This document shows, piece by piece, positions 1 through 8,280 of a DNA stretch of 64,000 nt. Under the pieces are notes generated by a model. It was not told the DNA's origin and made no database searches. It saw only the letters and a list, made by a program, of their open reading frames with translations. Source of the DNA: Burkholderiales bacterium (GTDB lineage Bacteria > Pseudomonadota > Gammaproteobacteria > Burkholderiales > Burkholderiaceae_C); NCBI GenBank assembly GCA_016185015.1, contig JACPOI010000036.1, forward strand, positions 124,001-188,000. Direction: 5' to 3'. The translations under genes were made by a program, and so were the position numbers. Numbering within the stretch: position 1 is the first letter of the stretch; each line of letters begins with the position of its first letter.

Positions 1-1152
1 CAGGGCCTGCCGCTCGGCCTCGTCGATGGCATCCACGGGTTGGGCGCGCTGTGGATCGAGCGTGACGACACCCACCCCCACCCGGGGCCAGAAATCCTGT
101 TGCGTGCCGTCCTTGCTGGTCACGGTCACACGCTCCGCGGCCAGGGTCCGCAGCCGCGCCACCGTCAGCCCCACGTACTGGCGGCGCTTGTCGGCAGAGA
201 TCACCACGACAAAGCAGCGCGAGTGATAGAGCCCCACGATGCAGCGAAACCCGGCGGCGCGCCGGATGCGGGCCGCCATGGTCGCCAGGATCTGCGGCTC
301 GACAAGACGGCCGTCGGCTTCGCCGAGCCCATACAGATTGTTCAGGCGCAGGCAGACCACCGTGCATTCGCCGTTCAGGCGGGCCGTGCGCCAGAAGGCG
401 TGCGCCACCTCGGACAGCAGCACGGAGCCGGTGGGCAGGCCCGTGGCCGGATCGCTGCCCTTGGGCAGCGTGGCCAGGCGTTCGAGTTCGCGGGTCTTGC
501 GGATGCGCTTGATGACCACCACGGAGCCGACCAGGAAGTAGGCCACCGTGCACACCGCCGTCAGGATCCAGGTGCCCAGGCCGAAGCCTTCCAGTTCCAG
601 GCTGCGCACCCACAGCCCCAGCACCTCCAGGGCCAGGCAGATGCCGGCCAGCACCACCCAGGGCGCCAGCGGGTCGCCCAGCAGCGCCGCGCGCACCGAG
701 GTGGCCAGGCCCAGCATCACGGCGATCACCGTGATGGCCGCGGTGGCGTTCAGCAGCTGATCAAAATGCTCGGCCGGTGTCAGCGGCACCAGCAAGCCCA
801 GCACCAGCGCGGCCGTCAGCATGAGGGCGGAGCCCCAGCGCGTGATGCGGTGGGTGACCGGGTCCACCTCCGGGCCGCCCAGCCAGATGCCCAGGTAGTG
901 CAGCACCAGGGCGGCGCTCAGCGGACCGGTGCAGACCTTGAGCAGGTCCATGGCGCCTTGCGGCGCGCCGGGAAAGAGCGCTTCGGGCAGGCCGGTGCGC
1001 ATCAGGCTGCTGGCGCCGGTGACGACCACAAAGATCAGATAACGCAGGGAATTGATGTTGCGCGTGGCCAGGGCATTGATCATGGCGATCGCCGCCAGGG
1101 TCAACAACCCTCCCAGCATGGAAGACCAAACGACAAATTCTGTGATGTCCAC
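1..1152 (-). CDS. Integral membrane protein with degenerate GGDEF domain (3' end beyond window)
   Basis: Read by translating the reverse complement; the frame stays open to base 1, so the C-terminus lies outside. The N-terminal ~215 residues contain about seven hydrophobic segments. They are followed by a GGDEF-like fold that begins with an SDPATGLPTG motif, the usual first strand-loop of diguanylate cyclases. Where GGDEF should stand the sequence reads LYHSRCF, so cyclase activity is unlikely; a regulatory or c-di-GMP-binding role is possible but not shown. I chose GTG at 1152 because it precedes the first membrane segment; an internal Met 15 codons later is an alternative. It is unrelated in its membrane region to the two intact cyclases at 3.3-5.7 kb. 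Confidence 0.72.
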   Translation of the reverse strand, partial: MDITEFVVWSSMLGGLLTLAAIAMINALATRNINSLRYLIFVVVTGASSLMRTGLPEALFPGAPQGAMDLLKVCTGPLSAALVLHYLGIWLGGPEVDPVTHRITRWGSALMLTAALVLGLLVPLTPAEHFDQLLNATAAITVIAVMLGLATSVRAALLGDPLAPWVVLAGICLALEVLGLWVRSLELEGFGLGTWILTAVCTVAYFLVGSVVVIKRIRKTRELERLATLPKGSDPATGLPTGSVLLSEVAHAFWRTARLNGECTVVCLRLNNLYGLGEADGRLVEPQILATMAARIRRAAGFRCIVGLYHSRCFVVVISADKRRQYVGLTVARLRTLAAERVTVTSKDGTQQDFWPRVGVGVVTLDPQRAQPVDAIDEAERQAL

Positions 1153-1203
1153 GGCTTCATTATCGGTGGCGTCCTTACGCCGAACGGACACCCGCCCCGG
1201 CGC

Positions 1204-1812
1204 TCAGGCCATCCGTGTCCAGACCAGCAGCAGGTTGTTGGCCGGCATGGCATGGCGTGCGGCCAGCTGCAGGCCAGAGGCGCTGGCCACGTTTTCGACG
1301 TCCTCGCGCCGGCGGATACCCCAGTCCGTGTTTTCGGCGCGCAGCGCGGCGTCGAACTTCAGGTTGCCCTCTGCGGTGGGCACCTCGTCTTCCAGGTAGG
1401 GCCCGTAGGTCACCAGGCATCCGCCCTCGGCGAGATGCTCGGCCGCGCCGCGCATCAGGCCCGCGCAGCAGGCCCAGGGCGCGATGTGCAGCATGTTGGC
1501 GCAGTAGATCAGGTCATGGCGCTCGTACTCGGTGGGCCAGGAACCGGTCAGCACATTGAGCAGCTGCGGCGGCTGCACGTTGAACAGCCTTGCCTCACTG
1601 ATGCGTACCATGATGTCCGGAAAAAGATCCGCCGACACGTCCGTGGGCTGCCAGGTCCACTGCGGCAGGTTGGCCGCGAACCAGGCCACGTGCTGTCCCG
1701 TGCCGCAGGCGATCTCCAGCGCGCGGCCCTGCGCGGGGATCAGCGTGCGCAGCACGTCGAGGATGGGTTTCTTGTTGCGCTCGGCCGGCGCGCTGAAGGC
1801 GAGTTCGTTCAT
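1204..1812 (-). CDS. DUF938 family SAM-dependent methyltransferase-like protein
   Basis: 202 residues from the ATG giving MNELAFSAPAERNK. Motif I of class I methyltransferases is clear (ALEIACGTGQH), followed by a strand with an acidic end (WQPTDVS) and the family-typical LIYCANMLHIAPW segment. This pattern is characteristic of the DUF938 family, whose substrate is unknown. The frame is open upstream to 1899, but that extension runs through a 33-bp palindrome and looks non-coding, so I place the start at 1812. It is divergent from the SRAP gene at 2002. Confidence 0.85.
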   Translation of the reverse strand: MNELAFSAPAERNKKPILDVLRTLIPAQGRALEIACGTGQHVAWFAANLPQWTWQPTDVSADLFPDIMVRISEARLFNVQPPQLLNVLTGSWPTEYERHDLIYCANMLHIAPWACCAGLMRGAAEHLAEGGCLVTYGPYLEDEVPTAEGNLKFDAALRAENTDWGIRRREDVENVASASGLQLAARHAMPANNLLLVWTRMA

Positions 1813-1869
1813 GCCATGGTTGTACCGCAGCTTCGCGTGCCGGACCACATTCCGCATACGTGATGGCCT

Positions 1870-1902
1870 CCCATGAACATGGGGGACCCCCATGTTCATG
1901 GG
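1870..1902. repeat. 33-bp perfect palindrome between divergent genes
   Basis: Two 16-base arms, CCCATGAACATGGGGG (1870-1885) and its exact reverse complement (1887-1902), flank a single central A. It lies between the divergent starts at 1812 and 2002. There is no T-run on either side, so it does not look like an intrinsic terminator. It could be an operator or a mobile palindromic unit. Confidence 0.8.
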
Positions 1903-2001
1903 GTATGAAAAGCATCAACACCCACCAGATGGCAGACAGCGCGTGGACCGGGCGCCGTGCAGCGCACGGTGTGCCACGCCGCCGTGCGATAGCATGGGCC
2001 C

Positions 2002-2688
2002 ATGAGTTTCCAATACGAGAGCGTTCAAACCGCTGCGCTGTACCCCGATGTTTTCCGTGTGGCCGCGCCCGCCACCCCTGTGGAACGGCAGGTGTGGCCG
2101 CGCAAACCCGGGGTGTTCATCCGTCTGGCGGCTGCCCCGGCGCAAGCTGACGAAACGGCTGTCGAGGCACCCCCCGCGGTGCGCGAGCTGGTGGCCGGGC
2201 AGCTGGGCCTGGTGCCGCGCTGGGTCAAGTCGGCCTCGGACGCCAAGTTGCGCTCCACCAAGCTGGATGTGGCGCGCACGGAGATCGTCACCACCTCCAA
2301 CAACTTCCGCGATGCCTGGCTGGCCGGCCAGTTTTGCATCGTGCCCATGATGGCCTTCCTGGAAGACGACTGGCGCAGCGGCAAGGCCGTGCCCACGCGC
2401 ATCGCCCGCGTGGACGGCCAGCCCATGGGGGTGGCGGGCCTGTGGGAGCGCTGGGTGGGGGCAGATGGCGAGGCCATCGTCAGCTACACCGTGCTCACGG
2501 TGAACGCCAACAGCCATGCGCTGATGCACCGCTACCAGCAGCCCGGCAGCGAAAAGCGCATGCCGGCCATCCTGAACGAAGGTGCCTATGAGGCCTGGCT
2601 CGGTGCGCGTCCCGAGAAGGCCAGGGAATTCATGCGGGCCTATCCGGCCACCGCATTGACGGCCAACCCGGTCGAGAAAACCCGCTGA
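2002..2688 (+). CDS. SRAP (YedK/HMCES-like) family protein lacking the catalytic Cys2
   Basis: 228 residues with SRAP landmarks: an ARTE-type segment (canonical NARSE), CIVPMMAFLED (canonical CLIPADGFYEW, with the conserved Glu), and KRMPAIL near the C-terminus. SRAP proteins crosslink to abasic sites in single-stranded DNA through the Cys exposed after removal of Met1. Here residue 2 is Ser (ATG AGT), and the usual His before RMP is replaced in SEKRMP. No other in-frame start is possible, because the next upstream ATG runs into TGA at once. The fold is probably kept while the crosslinking chemistry is changed or lost. Sequencing error (AGT for TGT) is the simple alternative. Confidence 0.8.
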   Translation: MSFQYESVQTAALYPDVFRVAAPATPVERQVWPRKPGVFIRLAAAPAQADETAVEAPPAVRELVAGQLGLVPRWVKSASDAKLRSTKLDVARTEIVTTSNNFRDAWLAGQFCIVPMMAFLEDDWRSGKAVPTRIARVDGQPMGVAGLWERWVGADGEAIVSYTVLTVNANSHALMHRYQQPGSEKRMPAILNEGAYEAWLGARPEKAREFMRAYPATALTANPVEKTR

Positions 2689-2737
2689 GCGGAACGCCCG
2701 CGTCGGGGCCGACGCCTGCGAGACCGTGAACAGGCTC

Positions 2738-2986
2738 TCAGTGCGTCACGAACTCGTAGGCGATCTCTTCGCTCTCGACCATGTCCAGGATGTCGTTGAG
2801 CACGTCGTCGCTCTCCGTGCTGCTCCAGGTCTCCTCGGGGTCGCTGGCAAACAGCGGCTCGATCGCCAGGTCCATGAACTGGCCGTTGGGCAGCTTCAGT
2901 ACGGGCGTGCCTTCGGAGGTCTGAACCAGCTCCCAGTCGGCGGGCACGGTCATCTCCAGATTGATCTGGACTTTGAGTTTTTTCAT
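2738..2986 (-). CDS. Small conserved-looking hypothetical protein (82 aa)
   Basis: Begins MKKLKVQINLEMTVPADWEL behind a good ribosome-binding site (AAGGAAACACC-ATG), which decides the start although the frame is open to 3379. The protein is acidic, with a DDVLNDILDMVESEE stretch near the C-terminus, and has no signal peptide or membrane segment. It is the last gene of a probable operon with the 80-residue gene at 3016 and the diguanylate cyclase at 3262. Function not recognised. Confidence 0.7.
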   Translation of the reverse strand: MKKLKVQINLEMTVPADWELVQTSEGTPVLKLPNGQFMDLAIEPLFASDPEETWSSTESDDVLNDILDMVESEEIAYEFVTH

Positions 2987-3015
2987 GGTGTTTCCTTGTG
3001 ATGCAGGCGCTGAGG

Positions 3016-3258
3016 TTAACCCAGGGGCGTGACATCCAGCCCGGCGCTCACCTCGGCGGCGTCCGGCCTGGCAAAGGGGGTGTTGTGCTTGTCGGTGAGC
3101 GGGCCGCCCCCGGGGATCACCTGGCTCGCGGCGTCGAAGCCGATGGCCTTGAATTTCCAGACCGCACCGATGCGCTTGAGGTAGCCCAGGTGCGTACCGT
3201 CGGGCCCATGCACGCTGCGCACATCGGGGTTCACCGGGCGCAGGGTGAGGGCCGCCAT
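3016..3258 (-). CDS. Small hypothetical protein (80 aa)
   Basis: ATG lies three bases after the stop of the upstream diguanylate cyclase, so translation is probably coupled. The sequence (MAALTLRPVNPDVRSVHG...) has a compact, beta-rich look without membrane segments. It shares the codon-position bias of its neighbours, which supports coding. Family not recognised; its tight linkage to a c-di-GMP synthase is the only functional hint. Confidence 0.6.
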   Translation of the reverse strand: MAALTLRPVNPDVRSVHGPDGTHLGYLKRIGAVWKFKAIGFDAASQVIPGGGPLTDKHNTPFARPDAAEVSAGLDVTPLG

Positions 3259-3261
3259 GTC

Positions 3262-4431
3262 TCAGCCCGCCGGTGTCTCGGCAGACACCATGTGGCCGCG
3301 GCCGGCGTGCTTGGCGCCGTAGAGCGCCGCATCGGCGCGGGCCATCAGCGACTCCAGCGTATCGTGCCGGTCGCGGCACAGGGCATGGCCAGCACTGAAG
3401 TCCAGCTTGAAGCGGATGGCCTGCGTCGCGGCCTTGGCCAGTTCCGCGCGCAGGCGCTGGTCGAAGGCTTGGGCGGCCGCGGTGTCGGCGTGCGCCAGCA
3501 GCACACAGAACTCCTCACCGCCCAGGCGCGCGTTCACGTCGCCCCCGCGCTGGCACTGCCTGAGCAGGCCGCCGAAGAACACCAGCGCCGCGTCGCCGGC
3601 CTCGTGGCCGTGGTTGTCGTTGATGCGCTTGAAGTGGTCCAGGTCGATCATCAGCAGCGACAGCGGATAGCCGTGGCGCTGTGCATACCGCAGGGCCCGG
3701 TCCGCCTGCTCGGCCCAGCCGTTGCGGTTGAGCAGGCCGGTGAGCGCATCGGTGACAACCAGGGTGCGCAACTGGCGCTGCGCCTCCTCGCGCCAGGCAG
3801 CCAGGATGGCGATATTGCCCAGCACCAGCGTCACGTTGGCGGCCACCAGCGCCGTCAGGTTGACCGGCGTGGGCGCGCGGAAAAACGGATAGAGCTCGGT
3901 GAACCACGCGCCCAGGATGCCGCGCAGCGCGGTGAGCACGGCCATCAGGGCGACACAGCCGAACATCAGGAAGCGCCAGTTGCCCTGGCTGAACTCGCGG
4001 TTCATCGGCAGCAGCGTGGCGCGCGCCAGGATCAGCAACTGCCCCGCGATCAGCAGGTTGGCCCAGCCCACCCGCACCGGGTAGCTGCCGAAGCTCAGGG
4101 CGTAACCCAGCGGCGTGGCCAGCACCAGCACCAGCAAGAGGCGACCCAGCGGGCGCGGCCCCAGCCAGTGGTTGAGCGCGCGATAGAGCAGCCAGTTGCT
4201 GAAGCTCAGCAGGCCCATGGCCACGCTGGAGAGCAGCCGGTCAGGCCACTGCTCGCGCCAGAAGCCGGCCAGGATCAAGGCCAGCCAGGCGACCCCGTTG
4301 ATCATCAGGGAAGCGCGCGCGCTGCGCGCCGCCGGGCTCAGGTTCTGCCCCATGACCAGGGGCAGGGCCAGTGACATCGCCAGCAGGTTGGCGACGTTCA
4401 GAAAAATCAGGGTGGTGGGATCGAGCTGCAC
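3262..4431 (-). CDS. Membrane-bound diguanylate cyclase (GGDEF)
   Basis: 389 residues, GTG start (VQLDPTTLIFLN). Residues ~1-215 hold six or more hydrophobic segments. The C-terminal GGDEF domain begins at VTDALTGLLNRNGW and has an intact GGEEF active site; an RGGD (RxxD) inhibitory site lies five residues before it, so product feedback by c-di-GMP is likely. It should make c-di-GMP from two GTP at the inner membrane. It is a close paralogue of the gene at 4517-5722, the two apparently arising by tandem duplication. The 80- and 82-residue genes follow in the same direction. Confidence 0.9.
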   Translation of the reverse strand: MQLDPTTLIFLNVANLLAMSLALPLVMGQNLSPAARSARASLMINGVAWLALILAGFWREQWPDRLLSSVAMGLLSFSNWLLYRALNHWLGPRPLGRLLLVLVLATPLGYALSFGSYPVRVGWANLLIAGQLLILARATLLPMNREFSQGNWRFLMFGCVALMAVLTALRGILGAWFTELYPFFRAPTPVNLTALVAANVTLVLGNIAILAAWREEAQRQLRTLVVTDALTGLLNRNGWAEQADRALRYAQRHGYPLSLLMIDLDHFKRINDNHGHEAGDAALVFFGGLLRQCQRGGDVNARLGGEEFCVLLAHADTAAAQAFDQRLRAELAKAATQAIRFKLDFSAGHALCRDRHDTLESLMARADAALYGAKHAGRGHMVSAETPAG

Positions 4432-4516
4432 GGACGTCGAAAGATGTGTGACCAGTAGATTTTATGCCCCGACCTGTGACCGGCCAGGCTCGCCGGTGGC
4501 CGCTTCGCGCCGTCTC

Positions 4517-5722
4517 TCAGGTCGTGGACGTCCCGGGCGCCACGTCGACCGGTGACATCGGGGCCCGCTCGGACGACACCATCTGGCTGCGGCCGGCGTA
4601 TTTGGCGCGGTAGAGCGCCGCATCCGCACGCGCCATGAGCGACTCCAGCGTCTCGTCCAGGCCGCTGCCCAGCGCATGGCCGGTGCTGAAGTCCAGCGCG
4701 GCGCGCAGTGCCTCGGGCACGGTGTTGGCCAGCTCAATGCGCAGGCGCTGGTCAAAAGCCTGGGCGGCCTCCGTGTCGGCATGCGCCAGCAGCACGCAGA
4801 ACTCCTCGCCGCCCAGGCGGGCAATGATGTCGCCGCCGCGCTGGCAACGCCGCAGCAGGCCGCCGAAGAACACCAGCGCCGCGTCGCCGGCCTCGTGACC
4901 CTGTGTGTCGTTGATGCGCTTGAAGTGGTCCAGGTCGATCATCAGCAGCGACAAGGGCTGGCCGTAACGCTGCGCATAGCGCAGGGCGCGCTTGGCCTGC
5001 TCGACCCAGCCGTTGCGGTTGAACAGACCCGTGAGCGCATCGGTGATGACCAGGGTGCGCAGCTGGTGCTGCGCCTCCTCGCGCCAGGCCGCCAGGATGG
5101 CGATATTGCCCAGCACCAGCGTCACATTGGTGGCCACCAGCGTGATCAGCAGCAGGGGCGAGGGCGTGTGGAAGGAGGGGCTGATTTCCGGGTTGAACAC
5201 GCCCAGGATGCCGCGCGTGGCCGTCAGCACCGCCATCACGCCCAGGCAGCCCAGCATCAGGAAACGCCAGCCGCCTTCGCTGTTGCTGTCCGGCGCGGGC
5301 AGCAGCACGGCACGCGACATGATCAGCAACTGCCCCGTCAGCAGCAGGCTGAACCAGCCCACGCGCACCGGGTAGTTGTCGAAGCTCAGTGCAAAACCCA
5401 GGGGCATGAGCACGGCCAGCGCCACCAGCAACCGGCCCATCGGGCGCGGCCCCAGCCAATGCTCGAGCGCCCGGAAGATCAGCACATTGCTCAGCCCCAT
5501 GAGCGCCAGCGCCACGGTGGACAGCAGCCGGTCGGGCCACAGGCCGGCCCAGCGGCTGGTCAGGGCCAGCGCCACCCAGATCCCGGCCTTGATCATGAGC
5601 GAGGTGCGGGCCAGGCGCGCGGCCGGGCTCAGGTTCTGCCCCATGACGAGCGGCAGGGCCAGCGACATCGCCAACAGGTTGACGACGTTCAGAAAAATCA
5701 GGGTGGTGGGATCGAGTTGCAC
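4517..5722 (-). CDS. Membrane-bound diguanylate cyclase (GGDEF), tandem paralogue
   Basis: Aligns along its full length with the cyclase at 3262-4431: the same VQLDPTTLIFLNV start, the same membrane region (LAMSLALPLVMGQNLSPAAR), and an intact GGEEF preceded by RGGD. I place the start at the GTG equivalent to the paralogue's start; an upstream ATG at 5773 would add 17 residues that are not conserved. The 85-bp gap to the sister gene suggests separate evolution after duplication. The predicted product is c-di-GMP, with RxxD feedback control. Confidence 0.87.
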   Translation of the reverse strand: MQLDPTTLIFLNVVNLLAMSLALPLVMGQNLSPAARLARTSLMIKAGIWVALALTSRWAGLWPDRLLSTVALALMGLSNVLIFRALEHWLGPRPMGRLLVALAVLMPLGFALSFDNYPVRVGWFSLLLTGQLLIMSRAVLLPAPDSNSEGGWRFLMLGCLGVMAVLTATRGILGVFNPEISPSFHTPSPLLLITLVATNVTLVLGNIAILAAWREEAQHQLRTLVITDALTGLFNRNGWVEQAKRALRYAQRYGQPLSLLMIDLDHFKRINDTQGHEAGDAALVFFGGLLRRCQRGGDIIARLGGEEFCVLLAHADTEAAQAFDQRLRIELANTVPEALRAALDFSTGHALGSGLDETLESLMARADAALYRAKYAGRSQMVSSERAPMSPVDVAPGTSTT

Positions 5723-5834
5723 GGGCGAGGAGCGGCGCGAAACACGCGCCGGGCCCGGCAGTTTAGTCCACATCCTGCACGTGGACAGGTGTGCATACCG
5801 CCCGGGCTATGGGCCCGGCGCCCGACGCAGGCCC

Positions 5835-7715
5835 TCAGTTGCAGGCGCCGCACTTGTTTGGGTCGACCCGCAGCGCACTGGCCGTGCCCTTCATGCGGCG
5901 GCAGGACTCCTGGCGCTCGGCCTCGTAGCCGTTGAAATTGAACTTGCGCTTCACGCAGGCGTTGCTGGAGGCCAGCACGCAGAAGGTGTCGAGCTGCGAA
6001 TCGCCATAGGGCCGCGCATTGGCCATGGCTTCCTGCTGGCAGGCCAGCTCGCCTGCGTCGAAGGTGGCCTTGGGCACGCCGCCTTTCATCGCGCCACCGC
6101 TGCCGGACCCGCCGCCGCTGCTCGAGCCACCGCCTGTGCTGCTGCCGCCGGCCACGCTCTGCTGGAAGTTGGACACGCCGCTTTGCCCGGCCATGCTGTC
6201 CTGCAGCACGCCTGAGATCACCCGGGCCTGCTGCTCCGACGGCAGCTTGTCGAGCCCGCCGATGGCCGCCCCGCCCAGCAGTGCGGCCGCCTTGCCCCAC
6301 TGGAAACCCGAGGACTCCTGGCGTTGCGGCGGCGCAGCCTGGGCCTGCTGCTGGGCTGCGGCGTCGGCGCGCTTGCCGTCCACCCAGTTGCCGGCGTAGC
6401 GGGTGCCGTCCTTGTAGGTCATGACGCCGTAGCCTGTTTCTTCACCGTTCTCGTAGTTGCCCTCGTAGCGCTGGCCGCTGGGCCAGGTGTAGACCCCCGG
6501 GCCCGAGAACTTGTCGTTGGCATAACCACCCACATGGCGGTGGCCGCTGGCGTAGGTTCTCACGCCCTGGCCGTGGCGTTTGTCGGCGACGTAATCGCCC
6601 TCGTAGCGGTCGCCGTTGGCCGCGACGAAGATGCCCTTGCCGTGGTATTTGTTGTCCACCACGTCGCCTTCGTAGCGCTGGCCGCTGGGCCAGGTGTACA
6701 CGGCCTTGCCGGTCCGCTTGCCGTTGAGGTAGTCGCCCTCGTAGCGCACGCCGCTGGCGTGGACCACCACGGCCTTGCCGTGGAACTGGTCCGCCACGAA
6801 GTCGCCGTCGTAGCGGTCGCCGTTGGCCCAGGTGAAGACACCCTTGCCCTGCTTCTGGCCGTTGACAAAATCGCCCTCGTAGCGATTGCCCGAGGCATAG
6901 GCCACGCTGCCGCGGCCGGTCTTCTTGGCGTTGACGAACTCCAGGTCCACCGGCATGCGCTCGCCGCTGGCGCTGATGCGGGTGCCCTGGCTGGGGATGT
7001 CGTTCACGAAGCGGCCTTCGAAGCGCGAGCCATCGGCGTACTGCAGCACCCCGCTGCCCTCGCGTTTGCTCGCGACGAAGCCGCCCGTGTAGCGATCGCC
7101 GTTGGCCAGGACCATCACGCCCTGGCCCTGGTACTGGCTGTTGACGTAGTCGCCTTCGTAGCGCTGGCCGTTGGGCCAGACCTGCAGGCCCTTGCCGTGG
7201 CGCTGGTCCGCCACAAAGTCGCCCTGGTAACGAATGCCGTCGGCCCAGGTGTAGACGCCCTTGCCCTGGTAGCGGCTGTCGAAGAAGTCGCCCTCGTAGC
7301 GGTTACCGCTGGCCATGGTCTGCACCCCCTTGCCCTGTCGCTTGCCTGCGGCGAAGTCACCCTCGTAGCGCGCGCCGTCGGTCCAGATGAACACGCCTTT
7401 GCCGGCGCGCAGGCTCGCAGCGTATTCGCCTTCGTAGCGGTCGCCATTGGCCATGGTCATCACACCCTTGCCCTGCAGATCGCCCTGGACGAATTCACCC
7501 ACGTAGCGTTGCCCGTTGGTCCAGGTCATCACGCCGGTGCCATGGGGCTTGCCGTTGACCATGCTGCCTTCGTAGCGCTGGCCCGAGTTCCAGGTGTAGA
7601 CCCCCTGGCCTGTGGCCGGGTCAAAAGAGACTAACTGGTCGGCCAGGGCCGGGCCGGCGGCCAGGAGGGTGAAGAGCGAAACAGTGCCGATCAGGACAGA
7701 AAGACGCAGGCGCAT
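5835..7715 (-). CDS. Secreted MORN-repeat protein
   Basis: 626 residues. The start at MRLRLSVLIGTVSLF is chosen because it gives a clean signal peptide ending near ALA-DQ; the frame is open to 7802 but the extra codons do not suit a leader. Residues ~30-440 are about 18 MORN units of 23 residues (pattern GxRYEGDFxxGxxxGKG), one of them degenerate (ERMPVDLEF). A Gln/Ala linker and a Gly/Ser-rich stretch follow, then a ~90-residue Cys-containing C-terminal region (five or more Cys) that probably forms disulfides outside the cytoplasm. MORN repeats usually bind lipids or proteins; the partner here is unknown. Confidence 0.9.
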   Translation of the reverse strand: MRLRLSVLIGTVSLFTLLAAGPALADQLVSFDPATGQGVYTWNSGQRYEGSMVNGKPHGTGVMTWTNGQRYVGEFVQGDLQGKGVMTMANGDRYEGEYAASLRAGKGVFIWTDGARYEGDFAAGKRQGKGVQTMASGNRYEGDFFDSRYQGKGVYTWADGIRYQGDFVADQRHGKGLQVWPNGQRYEGDYVNSQYQGQGVMVLANGDRYTGGFVASKREGSGVLQYADGSRFEGRFVNDIPSQGTRISASGERMPVDLEFVNAKKTGRGSVAYASGNRYEGDFVNGQKQGKGVFTWANGDRYDGDFVADQFHGKAVVVHASGVRYEGDYLNGKRTGKAVYTWPSGQRYEGDVVDNKYHGKGIFVAANGDRYEGDYVADKRHGQGVRTYASGHRHVGGYANDKFSGPGVYTWPSGQRYEGNYENGEETGYGVMTYKDGTRYAGNWVDGKRADAAAQQQAQAAPPQRQESSGFQWGKAAALLGGAAIGGLDKLPSEQQARVISGVLQDSMAGQSGVSNFQQSVAGGSSTGGGSSSGGGSGSGGAMKGGVPKATFDAGELACQQEAMANARPYGDSQLDTFCVLASSNACVKRKFNFNGYEAERQESCRRMKGTASALRVDPNKCGACN

Positions 7716-7824
7716 GAGCAGACTCACTGGGTGGTGTGAATAGGGAACGACTCGGAAATGACTATAAGCGAGCCCCCGGCGCGGCCGGTGTGACAAAAGC
7801 ACGGCTTGCGCGTCCCGGCGGGGC

Positions 7825-8178
7825 TTAGGCCTGCCAGACCCCGAAACCCGCCGAGCGCAGGTCGATGCCGATCTCGATTTCCTTGTCCACGGCGTCGTCG
7901 TAGCGCATGGGGTTGAAAGCCTCGTACAGATCGGGCAGCAGGCGCAGGCCGTATTTCGTCACGTAGCTGTTGGCCTGGATGCCGGCCATGTGCTTGTCGA
8001 AGCGCACGTCAGGGTCCAGGCCCGTCATGCCCACGTAGACGCAGGGCTTGCCGTCCACGTAGTTCGGGTTGTTCTTCCTGAACTTCGCCTCATACAGCAC
8101 GTCCTTCGACAGCTCGATGACGTAGACGTGGTAGTGGGGACGGCGGGCCATGGGGGAAGGGCGGTGGATGCCCGCCAT
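7825..8178 (-). CDS. GIY-YIG-like single-domain protein
   Basis: 117 residues. HVYVIEL followed by CVYVGMTGLDPDVRFDKH fits the two-strand GIY-YIG core: the second element reads YVGMT, then an Arg and a His at the usual spacing. A later acidic segment (DKEIEIGIDL) could supply metal ligands. Such stand-alone domains are common and mostly uncharacterised; nuclease activity is not established. The start could also be the internal ATG at 8151 (MARRPHYHVYV). Confidence 0.65.
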   Translation of the reverse strand: MAGIHRPSPMARRPHYHVYVIELSKDVLYEAKFRKNNPNYVDGKPCVYVGMTGLDPDVRFDKHMAGIQANSYVTKYGLRLLPDLYEAFNPMRYDDAVDKEIEIGIDLRSAGFGVWQA

Positions 8179-8258
8179 TATTCATGCGGGCCGCAAGACC
8201 GGGCAGCGCCCGGGCTGCGGCCGCTTGTGTGCAGCAAACCACGGCACCGCAGCAAAGC

Positions 8259-8280
8259 GGTAATAGTTCGCATCGTTATC
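8259..8280. promoter_or_regulatory. Candidate Fur-box-like site
   Basis: The reverse complement reads GATAACGATGCGAACTATTA, resembling beta/gamma-proteobacterial Fur sites (GATAATGATAATCATTATC). It also forms the left part of an imperfect inverted repeat (8264-8272 with 8290-8298, one G-T). It lies about 90 bp upstream of the secreted protein gene at 8372. Pattern match by eye only. Confidence 0.3.

Noticed and set aside
40-1863. Open frame of over 600 codons on the plus strand
   Set aside because: Antisense to the 7-TM/GGDEF and methyltransferase-like genes; the product is His/Gln/Arg-rich with no recognisable domain, a common artefact of high GC.
2698-2716. GC-rich inverted repeat between convergent genes at 2688 and 2738
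   Set aside because: The 7-bp arms leave only a two-base loop and there is no T-run, so terminator function is not supported.
6000-7640. Long plus-strand frame of 436 codons rich in Val/Ala/Leu, and the tandem DNA repeats beneath it
   Set aside because: It is the antisense of the MORN repeats; the regular DNA periodicity reflects the 23-residue protein repeat and is not a CRISPR or satellite.
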